This document shows, in pieces, positions 23,926-32,287 of a stretch of 35,270 bases of DNA. The notes below the pieces were generated by a model, which ran no database searches, was not told the origin of the DNA, and saw only the letters and a program-made list of their open reading frames with translations. A program made the position numbers and the translations under genes. Within the stretch, counting starts at the first letter, position 1. The number at the start of each line of letters is the position of its first letter. Source of the stretch: Myxococcales bacterium (GTDB lineage Bacteria > Myxococcota_A > Polyangia > Polyangiales > Ga0077539). The stretch spans positions 1 to 35,270 of the forward strand of contig JAUSAZ010000143.1 of NCBI GenBank assembly GCA_030652255.1, given 5' to 3'.

Positions 23926-26166
23926 ATGGCGCGCGAGAACAACTTTCTGCTCGGTCGAGGGGAGCGCCTCACCGAGCCCGTCGAAGTGCCCTCGGGCGGG
24001 GGCGACAAGAACCCTCCGTACGACTTCAACAGCGCCCGCACCCGCGTGGCGCAGAGGCTCGTGGTCGCGGGGGGCGCAATGCGATCGATGCCGCGGGACG
24101 CCTGCCCGCGCGGCGAGGCGGTCGCGATCCTGACCATGCACCCCCGCTACATCTCGAAGAGCGACTTCCCCAACGAGCTGCTGATCGCCGCCGGCGTGCG
24201 GGCGGTCGGCAGCCGGTCGCGGTCCATCACGCCTGAGCGGTGGGGCGTGCAGATCCATCCGGTGCGCGCCGTCACCGAGGAGATCTTCATCGCGGGCCCC
24301 CGCGACAGCTTCACCCGGTGGGCGGCGCAGGTGGGGGCGTGGACCGAGCAGACCCGCGGCGCGCGCCACCTGACCCACGTCGAGGACCTGGCCGCCTTCA
24401 CGGCGCCCGAGAAGCTCCGCTCGATCCCTACGGACCGGGACGAGGTGCTCCTCGAGGTGGTGCTCCACAACGCCGACGACGAGGGCATCGTCGAGGCCTT
24501 CGAGGCCTACGCGGAGCGGCACGGGGCGCGGCCGCTCATGGGACGCCTGCGCCGGGTGCAGGGCTTGGGGTTCGTGCCGGTGCGGGTGGCGGCCGAGACG
24601 GTTGGCGAGCTGGCGGCGTTCACGTTCGTACGCGTCGCGCGCGGGATGCCCTCGCTGCGCCCTTGCGAGCCGGGGGTGCTGCGCGTGACGGGCGGGTTCC
24701 CGGTGAACCTGCCGACGGAGGGCCCCATCGACGACGAGGTCCGCGCGGTGGTCTTCGACGGCGGCCTGCCGAAGTCAGAGCGCGCGCGGCTCGCCCCGTG
24801 GGTCACGTACGTCGAGCCGGCGGGCATCGGCCCCGCCGTGCCGCAGTACGAGGCCCACGGCCTGGGCGTGACGGCGGCGCTCGCCTTCGGGCCCCTCTCG
24901 AAGGCGGGTCGGCTGCCGCGCCCGCTCTGTCACATCGACCATGTGCGCATCCTCGACGACGGCACGGGCACGAGCCCGAGCGACCTCGAGTGCGTGGACG
25001 CCCTGGACCGGATCCTGGGCTTCCTGGACGCGCACCCTTCCGAGTACGGGTACGCCAACATCAGCGTGGGCCCGAACATCGCCGTGGCCGACGACGAGGT
25101 CACCCTGTGGACCGCCTCGCTGGACGAGCGCTTCGCGCACGGCGCGGTCCTCGCGACCATCGCCGCGGGCAACGACGGCGAGCTCGACGCGGAGAGCGGC
25201 GCCAACCGGGTCCAGCCGCCCGCGGACGGCGTGAACGTGCTGGCCGTCGGCGCGTCCCACCGGCCCGGAGCCGCCTGGCAGAGGGCGGCCTACAGCTGCG
25301 TCGGCCCGGGGCGCAGCCCCGGCGTGGTGAAGCCCGACGGCGTGGCGTTCGGCGGCTCCGACGAGGAGCCCTTCATGGTGCTCGGCTCCGGCCTCCGCGC
25401 GCGCGGCGTCCAGGGCACCAGCTTCGCGTCGCCCTTCGCGCTGCGCAACGCGCTGTCCGCGCGCGTGCAGATCGGCAGCGACCTCGCGCCCCTCACAGCC
25501 CGCGCGCTGCTGATCCACCGGGCGGACCCGGCCAAGCACCCCCAGCCCCACGTCGGCTGGGGTCGCTTCGAGTCGGACTCGTCGATGCTGGTCACCTGCG
25601 ACGACGACGAGGCGGTCGTGGTGTTCCAGGGCGAGCTTCCCGTGAAGGAGCACCTCCGGGCGCCGATCCCCCTCCCGAAGGTGGCCCTGGCGGGGAAGGT
25701 CACGCTCTCGGCGACCCTCCTGATCGCGCCCGAGGTCGATCCGGGCTACCCGGGCGTCTACACGCGCAGCGGGCTGGAGGTCTCCTTCCGCCCGCACCGC
25801 GACAAGTTCAAGCGGTACGACGACGGCTCGACGTCCGCCCACCCCAAGACGGACTCGTTCTTCTCGGCGGCGCACCTGTACGGCGTGCCCGAGTACGAGA
25901 CGCGCGAGGACGGCCACAAGTGGGAGCCCGTGCTGCGCAGCTCCCGGACGTTCCTCGCCTCGTCGCTCAAGGAGCCGTGCTTCGACATCTACTACCACCA
26001 CCGCAGCAAGGGCACGGCGGCCGCCGAGCAGCACCCGATCCCGTACGCGCTCGTGGTGAGCGTGAAGGCCCCGAAGGTGGCCGACCTCTACAACCAGGTC
26101 GTGCGCGCGTACCCGAACATCCTCGTGCCGATGCGGCCGCGCGTGCGGATCCCCTTGTCGGCCTAG
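23926..26166 (+). CDS. ietS: IetS-like subtilisin-family serine protease
   Basis: The product has 746 residues from ATG 23926 (GAAGGGG upstream; the in-frame ATG at 23884 overlaps ietA). The first 270 residues are an IetS-type N-terminal region. The S8 protease domain has Asp278 in VVFDGGLP, His311 in YEAHGLGVTAAL, the oxyanion Asn416 in AAGNDG and Ser499 in GTSFASP, so the triad is complete. A beta-rich C-terminal region follows, from about 560. There is no signal peptide, so it acts in the cytoplasm, probably released from control by the ATPase on infection. Substrates are unknown. Confidence 0.85.
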   Translation: MARENNFLLGRGERLTEPVEVPSGGGDKNPPYDFNSARTRVAQRLVVAGGAMRSMPRDACPRGEAVAILTMHPRYISKSDFPNELLIAAGVRAVGSRSRSITPERWGVQIHPVRAVTEEIFIAGPRDSFTRWAAQVGAWTEQTRGARHLTHVEDLAAFTAPEKLRSIPTDRDEVLLEVVLHNADDEGIVEAFEAYAERHGARPLMGRLRRVQGLGFVPVRVAAETVGELAAFTFVRVARGMPSLRPCEPGVLRVTGGFPVNLPTEGPIDDEVRAVVFDGGLPKSERARLAPWVTYVEPAGIGPAVPQYEAHGLGVTAALAFGPLSKAGRLPRPLCHIDHVRILDDGTGTSPSDLECVDALDRILGFLDAHPSEYGYANISVGPNIAVADDEVTLWTASLDERFAHGAVLATIAAGNDGELDAESGANRVQPPADGVNVLAVGASHRPGAAWQRAAYSCVGPGRSPGVVKPDGVAFGGSDEEPFMVLGSGLRARGVQGTSFASPFALRNALSARVQIGSDLAPLTARALLIHRADPAKHPQPHVGWGRFESDSSMLVTCDDDEAVVVFQGELPVKEHLRAPIPLPKVALAGKVTLSATLLIAPEVDPGYPGVYTRSGLEVSFRPHRDKFKRYDDGSTSAHPKTDSFFSAAHLYGVPEYETREDGHKWEPVLRSSRTFLASSLKEPCFDIYYHHRSKGTAAAEQHPIPYALVVSVKAPKVADLYNQVVRAYPNILVPMRPRVRIPLSA

Positions 26167-26256
26167 CGCCGCCCACCGGTCCCTGATCTGACGAGCGAAC
26201 TCGCTCCCGCATACAGCCTGTGAAGGCCTCCACCAACCCTGACCGTCGAGAGAACC

Positions 26257-26418
26257 ATGACCACCAAGAAGCCGAACATCGAGCGCCAACACCCCGATCC
26301 GCGGCCGCCGCGCCAAGGCGAGTTTCGCCAGGACCACGGGCGGGAGCCGGGCCTGATCACCAACCAGATGCCGAAGGAGAGCAATCCTCCTCCCGCGCCG
26401 CCGGCCGACAAGAAGTGA
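26257..26418 (+). CDS. 53-residue Pro-rich, charged small protein
   Basis: ATG 26257 follows GAGAGAA; stop 26416-26418. The product begins MTTKKPNIERQHPDPRPPRQ and ends in APPADKK. It has no hydrophobic segment and is likely disordered. It lies 90 bases after ietS and 28 bases before the next gene on the same strand, so it probably shares their transcript. Such a short, charged protein beside an ATPase/protease pair could be an adaptor, an inhibitor or a substrate; nothing in the sequence decides between these. Confidence 0.5.
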   Translation: MTTKKPNIERQHPDPRPPRQGEFRQDHGREPGLITNQMPKESNPPPAPPADKK

Positions 26419-26446
26419 CGGCCGTCGAGGACGGTTCAAGGTCCCC

Positions 26447-27463
26447 GTGGACGTCGGCTACACCCCTCTCCTGAGCTTCGTCGGCACCCTCCTCGCCCTG
26501 GGGGTGACCAAGACCTTCGAGCGGGTGCTGACGCGGCGCCAGGACGCGAGCGACCTGACGAGGGACGTCCTCGTGGACTTCGCCAGCACGCTGACCAGCG
26601 TCGAGAGGACCCTCGCGGTGCTGGCCCGCGAACCCGCGGTCTCCCGTCGCGAGGACCTCCCCAGCATCTCGAGCGCGTTCAGCCGTCGGCCCCCGACCAT
26701 CTCGCTCGAGCGGATGCTCGGCGTCTTCCACGACGAGCGCCTCCACCGCTCCCTGATGCTCTTCTTCGACCGGCAGGCGCTGTTCGCCGAGAGCTCGGAC
26801 GAGCGCCGCGCCGCCTTCTACTGGCTCATCGACCGGCCGGAAACGCCCGCGGAGGACCTGGCGGCCCAAGAGCGGCTGGGCGTCATCAGGCACTCGCGGG
26901 CGCAGATGACGCAGCACTGCTTGGACATGCTCCGGCACGGCTACGAAGTGGTCGAGCACCTCTTCGAACGCGCGGAGCGGGCGTTCGCGCCCATGAGATC
27001 GGACTTCGCGGAGACGCGGGCGTTCCTCAAGTCGAAGTACGGCCTGGACTCGGAGACGCTCCGCCTGAGGCGCGCGTACTACAGCGCCGAACGGCTCGGA
27101 GGAGACGAGGTGCAGGCCGCTCCGTTCGACCCCGGCCTCGACTACGGCCTCACGACGTGGGAGGGGCCCCTCGCCAACGAGGTGGCCGCGCGCGGAGGCT
27201 GCCTCCAACTTCGGCTGGAGTCCCCCTCCCAGGACTGCCGTCTGCTCCTCTCGTTCTCGCCCGAGACGGAGGTCGCCCTCCCCCGCAACGCTCGCGTTGT
27301 CCGCGCTCACGTCTACCTGCGGGGGCCCGGCGCGGACGGTGTTCACCACGCGGTGGAGCTCGAGCAGCTCGGCGTGACCAGGCCGCCCGTGGTGGGCCGC
27401 GTTCGATTGGAGGGTCGCTCGCACGCACGGTTGGGAGACGTCCTCCGAGAGCGGGGACAATGA
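26447..27463 (+). CDS. membrane-anchored hypothetical protein in the IetAS-like cluster
   Basis: The product has 338 residues from GTG 26447 (an AAGG stretch lies upstream). Residues 6-24 (TPLLSFVGTLLALGVTKTFE) form one membrane segment near the N-terminus. The rest is mostly helical and cytoplasmic (SLMLFFDRQALFAESSDERR, QMTQHCLDMLRHGYEVVEHL). The last 90 residues become Arg/Leu-rich and less conserved-looking, possibly a shifted tail. No domain is recognised. The single anchor plus a helical body is a plan shared with membrane effectors of several defence systems, but this is inference from context only. Confidence 0.6.
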   Translation: MDVGYTPLLSFVGTLLALGVTKTFERVLTRRQDASDLTRDVLVDFASTLTSVERTLAVLAREPAVSRREDLPSISSAFSRRPPTISLERMLGVFHDERLHRSLMLFFDRQALFAESSDERRAAFYWLIDRPETPAEDLAAQERLGVIRHSRAQMTQHCLDMLRHGYEVVEHLFERAERAFAPMRSDFAETRAFLKSKYGLDSETLRLRRAYYSAERLGGDEVQAAPFDPGLDYGLTTWEGPLANEVAARGGCLQLRLESPSQDCRLLLSFSPETEVALPRNARVVRAHVYLRGPGADGVHHAVELEQLGVTRPPVVGRVRLEGRSHARLGDVLRERGQ

Positions 27464-27687
27464 CCGAGAGGCAAGTCGGTCGTGCGTCGCGCGGACCCCA
27501 CTCTCATCGGTGCGAGGCCGCAGTCGAATCGCCAGGCGCTCGGCAACCGGTTGCTGGGACGCAGGCATCGCGACTTGTTGCGGCCATAAGAGTTCGCCAG
27601 CTTCGCGGTCGAGTCACGCTCGGCCCCGCGCTCGCCTCTCGCTCGACATTCACCGAGCGACTTCACCGCAACCGCAGGAGACACACG

Positions 27688-28458
27688 ATGAGCCTACAGA
27701 CCCGATTCTCCGACCCGGGCTTCGACGCGCTGCGCGCGGGCCAGCGAACCCTGACGGTGGGGGCGCGAGACACGCTCGTGCTGCCCGTCCAGAAGGCGCT
27801 CGCCGACATGGGCTTCGCCCTCCCCGGAGGGCCGGACGGCGCGTTCGGCGCGCAGACTAAGAAGGCGGTCACGAACTTCCAGCGGCACGCGGCGACCCTC
27901 TGGGCCGACCTCCCAGCGACCGGTGAGGTCGATGCCGCGACGATGCGCGCGCTGGAGCATCTCGCCCCGCCCGACGGGAGCCGGGGCCAGCGCTGGAACG
28001 TGCCGAGCCCGCAGTTTGAGGGGCGGCAGGTGCGCGTGGTCGTCGTGAAATCAGAGCACCGCACCTTCCTCTACGACGCGGCCGCCGTACTCCAGGGCAT
28101 CTTCCCCAACGCCGTCGGCGCCAAGCTCTCCTCCACGGACGAAGGCTTGAAGGTGGTGTGGACGAAGATCAACGAGAAGGGCGCCCAAGATCTGGGGCGC
28201 AGCAAGTACAACCAGCCCCAGGTCTTCGGCCCGAGGATTCTGGACCTTCGATGGGCCGACGGGCGTAGCTCAGACGAGGAGCTGCACGGCACCAGCGCGC
28301 TTCACGCGCTCGGCGAGGACGTCTCGCACGGCTGCGTCCGCCACGACAACGACGACATCGTCGTGATCTACAACTCCCTGGCGAAGGGCGACCTCGTGGG
28401 CATCGTCGGGCGCGTCGATGATCCGCGCCTCGCTCCACCCACGAAGGTTGCGTCCTGA
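27688..28458 (+). CDS. L,D-transpeptidase with peptidoglycan-binding domain, no signal peptide
   Basis: The product has 256 residues from ATG 27688, preceded by GCAGGAG. Residues about 30-92 are a PG_binding_1 fold (LVLPVQKALADMGFALPGGP, DGAFGAQTKKAVTNFQRHAA). Residues 105-245 are a YkuD-type catalytic domain with HGTSALHALGE and the signature SHGCVR, nucleophile Cys216. These enzymes make 3-3 crosslinks or attach proteins to the cell wall, in the periplasm. No signal peptide or membrane segment is visible, so export would need another route, or the target is another cell. It may belong to the defence cluster or be a separate gene. Confidence 0.85.
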   Translation: MSLQTRFSDPGFDALRAGQRTLTVGARDTLVLPVQKALADMGFALPGGPDGAFGAQTKKAVTNFQRHAATLWADLPATGEVDAATMRALEHLAPPDGSRGQRWNVPSPQFEGRQVRVVVVKSEHRTFLYDAAAVLQGIFPNAVGAKLSSTDEGLKVVWTKINEKGAQDLGRSKYNQPQVFGPRILDLRWADGRSSDEELHGTSALHALGEDVSHGCVRHDNDDIVVIYNSLAKGDLVGIVGRVDDPRLAPPTKVAS

Positions 28459-28464
28459 CGCGTA

Positions 28465-28812
28465 ATGGCCACACGTAACATGACCAACAAAAACACCGCG
28501 GACGGCTACGCGATGGAGAAGTTCAGCCTCGCTGTGAGCGCCCTCGCCGAAGGTCAGGGCGCCCTGCAAGACCGGCTCGCCTCAGCGTACGTCTACCACC
28601 TGGTCCACTGCGGCGAGGCGCGGCTCCCGGCGGACAAACGGGTGGCGTTCCGGGAGCTCGAGGCGGCGATGCGGGTGAAGTCGGACCCTCAGCGGGGCGA
28701 CGCCGTGGCCAGTGCGGAGCTGCTCAGCGACGACGAGGCGCGCCGGCACGCGGAGTTCGTCGTCTCGACGGCCTTCTGGCTCCACCGAACGTGGTGGCTG
28801 GAACAGCAGTAG
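28465..28812 (+). CDS. small hypothetical protein
   Basis: The product has 115 residues from ATG 28465; ATG 28480 and 28513 are alternatives, none with a good ribosome site. It begins 6 bases after the transpeptidase stop, so translational coupling is likely. The sequence is helical and soluble (FSLAVSALAEGQGALQDRLA, RRHAEFVVSTAFWLHRTWWL). No family is recognised. Its position suggests an immunity or partner protein for the transpeptidase, which is inference. Confidence 0.6.
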   Translation: MATRNMTNKNTADGYAMEKFSLAVSALAEGQGALQDRLASAYVYHLVHCGEARLPADKRVAFRELEAAMRVKSDPQRGDAVASAELLSDDEARRHAEFVVSTAFWLHRTWWLEQQ

Positions 28813-28869
28813 CCCGACGGTTTGCGGCCTCACCTTCCAGTCAGGACCTCGTTGTGTGGAGTTCTAGCG

Positions 28870-30039
28870 ATGATCCCCAAGCCTCTCTCCGAAGTGACCG
28901 AAGCCGACCTGCGTGAACTCGTGCGCGCGGGTTCCACGGAACGACGCACCCTCGAGTTCAAGCGGGACCTCCCGGCCCGCAGCGACGCGGGCAAGAAGGA
29001 GTTCGTCCACGACGTGGTGTCGTTCGCCAACGCGGCGGGCGGCGACATCCTGTTCGGCGTGGAGGAGCGCGACGGGGTCGCCGCGGCGGTCCCCGGCGTG
29101 GCCTGCACCAGCTTCGACGACGCCAAGCTCTGGATGGAGAGCGTGCTGCGCGACAACGTCGCCCCGCGGCTCCAGGGCATCGACATCGAGCAGGTGAGGG
29201 GCTTCGAGCGCGGGCCGGTCGTCCTCCTGCGCGTCCCTCGCAGCTGGACGGGCCCGCACATGGCGCAGGTCACGAAGGGCACCCGCTTCTTCTCCCGCAC
29301 GACGGCGGGCAAGTTCGAGCTGGACGTGACCGAGCTCCGGGCCGCGTTCGCGGGGTCGGCCGAGCTCGGCGACCGGCTGCGCGCGTTCCGCGACCGCCGC
29401 CTGGGTCTGCTGCTGGCGGACGACGGGCCGGTCCGCCTCCGCCCCGGCCCCCTGGCGGTGCTTCACATCATCCCGTACGTGGCGCTGGACGGCGTGCCCC
29501 GCGTGGATCTGCTCGCGATCGAGCGCGACACGCGTGACCTCAACCCGACGGACAGCGGCGGGATCACCGGGGGGCGGTTCAACGCCGACGGTTTCGTGGT
29601 GTCCAGCGGGAAGGCCGCGGAGCCGAAGCGGGCATACGCCCAGGCTTTTCGGAGCGGCATGTTGGAGTACGTGCGCGCCGAGTTCGGGAGGCCCGAGAAG
29701 CTCTTCAACGCGCGCTGGCTCGAGGGCGAGGTGGTGCAGCAGCTCGGTCGCGGTCTGAGGCTGCTCGCGAAGCAGCCCCTCGATGCTCCGGTGGCCGTCT
29801 TCCTCTCGCTCCTCGGCATGCGCGACTACACCACCGTGGCGCCGGGCGACTGGGAGACCGACGAACGTGAGCGCATCGACAGGGACACGTTGCTGTTGCC
29901 CGAGGTCACCCTCGACGACCTGCGGAGGGACCTACCCGCCGCCATGAAGCCGACCTTCGACACGCTCTGGCAGGCCAGCGGGCGGCCACGCAGCCTCGGG
30001 TACGACGAGGCGGGCGTGTGGGACCCGGGGCGGCGGTAG
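28870..30039 (+). CDS. AlbA_2 / Schlafen-type putative DNA-binding ATPase-like protein
   Basis: The product has 389 residues from ATG 28870 (the ATG at 28822 lacks a ribosome site). Residues 10-155 match the AlbA_2 (Schlafen AlbA_2, formerly divergent AAA_4) domain: ERRTLEFKRDLPAR, HDVVSFANAAGGDILFGVEE, the RGFERGPVVLLRVPRSW strand and GTRFFSRTTAGKFELDVTEL. The remaining 230 residues (PLAVLHIIPYVALDGVPRVD) are a characteristic but unnamed C-terminal domain. Schlafen-type proteins in bacteria are often found in defence islands and may bind nucleic acid. It closes the co-directional run that begins at ietA. The function is not known. Confidence 0.8.
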   Translation: MIPKPLSEVTEADLRELVRAGSTERRTLEFKRDLPARSDAGKKEFVHDVVSFANAAGGDILFGVEERDGVAAAVPGVACTSFDDAKLWMESVLRDNVAPRLQGIDIEQVRGFERGPVVLLRVPRSWTGPHMAQVTKGTRFFSRTTAGKFELDVTELRAAFAGSAELGDRLRAFRDRRLGLLLADDGPVRLRPGPLAVLHIIPYVALDGVPRVDLLAIERDTRDLNPTDSGGITGGRFNADGFVVSSGKAAEPKRAYAQAFRSGMLEYVRAEFGRPEKLFNARWLEGEVVQQLGRGLRLLAKQPLDAPVAVFLSLLGMRDYTTVAPGDWETDERERIDRDTLLLPEVTLDDLRRDLPAAMKPTFDTLWQASGRPRSLGYDEAGVWDPGRR

Positions 30040-30466
30040 GCCGTCGCGTCGTCCTCGCCCGTGAACCGGCGTGGGACCGCCGACGGGCGGAGTGGTGGCG
30101 TCGCTCGCGCTGCGGTCCGCCCAACTCCTTGGCCACGCTCTGCCGCCTATCGCGAGGCCGCCGAGAAGGTCGGCGAACAGCATCCCGACGCCGGGTCGAG
30201 CGCGCTGGGCGAGGGCGTCGCCCGATGAGATCTCCCGGCTCGGGTGCTTGTCGGGACCGTGTCAGTGGCACGCCGGGCGCGGTGCGGTTCGGCGCGCACC
30301 TCGTTGACGACGATCGGTCGCCGCTTCCGCCGCTGCGGCGTCACGGACCTGTCGATGCGGGGGCTCGGTCGGCGCGAGGTTCGGGCATCAGGGACCGAGA
30401 CGACGGAAGCACCACGCCCCTGCTGCCGACTCGCCCCTCGGGGGCAACCGCCTGCGCCTGGAGGGT
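30040..30466. other. non-coding gap, no convincing gene
   Basis: Convergent spacer between the Schlafen-type gene and the minus-strand small gene. Open frames exist on both strands but show no gene-like motifs. Confidence 0.4.
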
Positions 30467-30697
30467 TCAGTGGTGGCCGCCGGACGCCGAGAGGAAGTTC
30501 AGCACCGCCGCGGTGATGCGAAGCCCCGCATCCACGAGCGAGATCCAGGCGAAGCGGGGCGGCACCATGGCGGGTGGCGCGGTGGGCACCGTGGCGGTGG
30601 GCACCGTGGCGGTGGGCACGGTGGGCACCGTGGTGGTGGGCATGTTATGAACAGGGCGCGGCTGGCGGGGACCGCGGCGGTTGGATCGGTTCTTCAT
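30467..30697 (-). CDS. small protein with VPTAT repeats and a hydrophobic C-terminus
   Basis: The product has 76 residues from ATG 30695-30697, with GAGG 7 bases upstream. A basic N-terminus (MKNRSNRRGPRQPRP) is followed by a Pro/Thr-rich tract (TTTVPTVPTATVPTATVPTA) and a hydrophobic tail (WISLVDAGLRITAAVLNFLS). The tract is encoded by 15-bp tandem repeats and may be length-variable. It follows the 398-residue gene by 90 bases and shares its leader sequence. The tail could sit in a membrane. The function is unknown. Confidence 0.5.
   Translation of the reverse strand: MKNRSNRRGPRQPRPVHNMPTTTVPTVPTATVPTATVPTAPPAMVPPRFAWISLVDAGLRITAAVLNFLSASGGHH
30581..30643. repeat. 15-bp tandem repeats inside the small gene
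   Basis: Units of GGTGGGCACCGTGGC begin at 30581 and 30596, with a shortened copy at 30611, another full copy at 30620 and a partial one at 30635. They are a multiple of three, so copy-number change would add or remove VPTAT pentapeptides without a frameshift. Confidence 0.7.
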
Positions 30698-30750
30698 CGC
30701 GTTACCTCAAACTGAACAGGCCCTCCAGATGGCCTCGGGATGCGTTTTTA
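30691..30750 (-). promoter_or_regulatory. leader copy 1: conserved 60-bp segment with hairpin
   Basis: This segment, including the first codons, is almost identical (about four differences) to 31978-32036, which precedes another minus-strand gene. It contains an inverted AGGCC/GGCCT pair (30718-30735) and the GAGG ribosome site. Its conservation outside the coding region suggests a shared control element. Confidence 0.6.
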
Positions 30751-30787
30751 CTGCGCGTTGCAGCGGCAGCCCGGGCCACGCTGGTGT

Positions 30788-31984
30788 TCAGCGACGGCGA
30801 CGGCGACGGCGGCGGCGGGGAGACTCGGGGTCGCGATCTGGCGTTCGTCGCGCCTCGCCCGTGCGTCGGCGCCTCGCCCCCGGCGGCAGCGGAGGGGCCT
30901 CAGGCAGGTCGAGGAGAGCTCGGGCGCGCATGCGCTCCAGCGCCTCCATCATCGCGTCGGCCGCCCTGGACGCCGCGGAGGGGTCCTTCCCGACGGACTC
31001 GGCGACCTCGGTGAGGTTGAGCTCGTCGCGCTCGGCCAGGTAGCTGCGGAATCCCGCCAGCCAGCCCTTCGCAGGCCGGGTCAACTCCGGGCCGTCCGCC
31101 AGCTGCGCGACGAGGCCGACCGTCACGTCGGAACGCGTTCGGTCATGGAGGATCTGCTCGGGGTCGGGCTGGTAGTCGGTGAGCTTCGGGAGCTCGGCGG
31201 CCGGGTCTGCGATGTAGAACTTGCGTCGCCGGGCGAGCCGCTTGCGCCGGGCATCAAGGTAGTCCTGCGTCGCCTCCTGACCCGGGCGCTCGTAACGCGT
31301 GAACAGCTCGGGCTGCTGGACGGCTTCGATGAGCTGGGTTTCGAGCTCCTCGCGGAGCTCATCGGGTGTCATCCCGGGCACCCCCCAGCGGGTGGGAAAG
31401 GCGGTCTGAGCCTTCGCCAGCCGCCGGTGCCAATAGTCGAGGTACTCGACCAGCGCGTCGCCGCCCTCGCGCGCCCTCGCGCGCCAGTGCTCGTCACGGA
31501 GCTCGAAGGCTAGGGCGCGGCGGGGGTACATCTCGAAGAACCGCTTCTCCGCGCCCGTGAGCACCCGGTCGGCGAAGACTCCGAACCCCCCGCGCGCGGG
31601 GACGTACCTCTCTTCCGCCCAGCGCATCGCGGCGGAGAGGTGGTTCTCCATCTCGCGGGAGGCGCCTCGACCCAGCCACCTTGCGTAACGCCCCAGCGCT
31701 CGCTGAACCAGCGCGTCGCTGGGCTCCCCCAACGGCACGGGGACCACGCTCGTCGTATCGGCCAGCCGCACCGAACCTTCCCACGACCAGTCTTCCTCCG
31801 CGGGAGGAGGGAGAGACGGGGCGGAGGGCGGCGCGATCAAGAACGCCTCGAAGCTCGGCACGAGGGAGATCTTTGTGACGCAGAGCGAGAGCGCGCGGCC
31901 GAAGCCCGAGTCCTCGCGGGTGCGGCGTGGGACGCCGCGGAGCTCGGCGTCGAGGGTGGGGAAGGGCAAGGGGGCTTTCTTCAT
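30788..31984 (-). CDS. hypothetical protein with sigma-4-like HTH and poly-Arg tail
   Basis: The product has 398 residues from ATG 31982-31984 (GAGG 6 bases upstream). Residues 1-100 are Pro-rich and disordered-looking. The middle is helical and basic (DYWHRRLAKAQTAFPTRWGV, DYLDARRKRLARRRKFYIAD). Residues about 300-355 (LNLTEVAESVGKDPSAASRA) look like a helix-turn-helix of the kind found at the end of sigma factors. The C-terminus ends in a run of ten Arg that could bind nucleic acid. No family is recognised. It shares its leader with the small gene downstream, so the two are probably regulated together. Confidence 0.55.
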   Translation of the reverse strand: MKKAPLPFPTLDAELRGVPRRTREDSGFGRALSLCVTKISLVPSFEAFLIAPPSAPSLPPPAEEDWSWEGSVRLADTTSVVPVPLGEPSDALVQRALGRYARWLGRGASREMENHLSAAMRWAEERYVPARGGFGVFADRVLTGAEKRFFEMYPRRALAFELRDEHWRARAREGGDALVEYLDYWHRRLAKAQTAFPTRWGVPGMTPDELREELETQLIEAVQQPELFTRYERPGQEATQDYLDARRKRLARRRKFYIADPAAELPKLTDYQPDPEQILHDRTRSDVTVGLVAQLADGPELTRPAKGWLAGFRSYLAERDELNLTEVAESVGKDPSAASRAADAMMEALERMRARALLDLPEAPPLPPGARRRRTGEARRTPDRDPESPRRRRRRRRR

Positions 31985-32036
31985 GGCGTACCTCGAACTG
32001 AACAGGCCCTCCAGATGGCCTCGAGATGCGTTTTTT
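31978..32036 (-). promoter_or_regulatory. leader copy 2: conserved 60-bp segment with hairpin
   Basis: Second copy of the leader, upstream of the 398-residue gene. The AGGCC/GGCCT inverted pair is at 32004-32021, and the A-run plus CGCATC block (minus strand) closes the shared part at its 5' end. Beyond 32036 the two copies diverge, so the conserved unit is well delimited. Confidence 0.6.
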
Positions 32037-32287
32037 GTGCGTGCTGGGTGTTACGCCCCCCGGCCCGACCGAGGGCATCGGCGGTATCGTTTCCGGTGTG
32101 GTTCAATGTGGGCGTTGGCCTACCCGCAGGCTCGCCGAGCCCAGCATCCGATAATGGACTATGTAGTTTCTCGCCCTTCATGGGCCGACAACCACCTACA
32201 GCGTGTCGAGGCTCTCGCTCCGGGAAGCGAAACTGAAAGGTTCCTCTCGGTTTCGCCCAGAGGTCCCCTTGAGGTAGGGTCACCCCT

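Noticed and set aside
24240..26186. 648-codon plus-strand frame overlapping the protease
   Set aside because: Arg/Gly/Pro-rich out-of-frame reading of the ietS gene.
30581..30643. 15-bp repeats as a CRISPR array or regulatory iterons
   Set aside because: They are contiguous, in frame, and encode VPTAT units.
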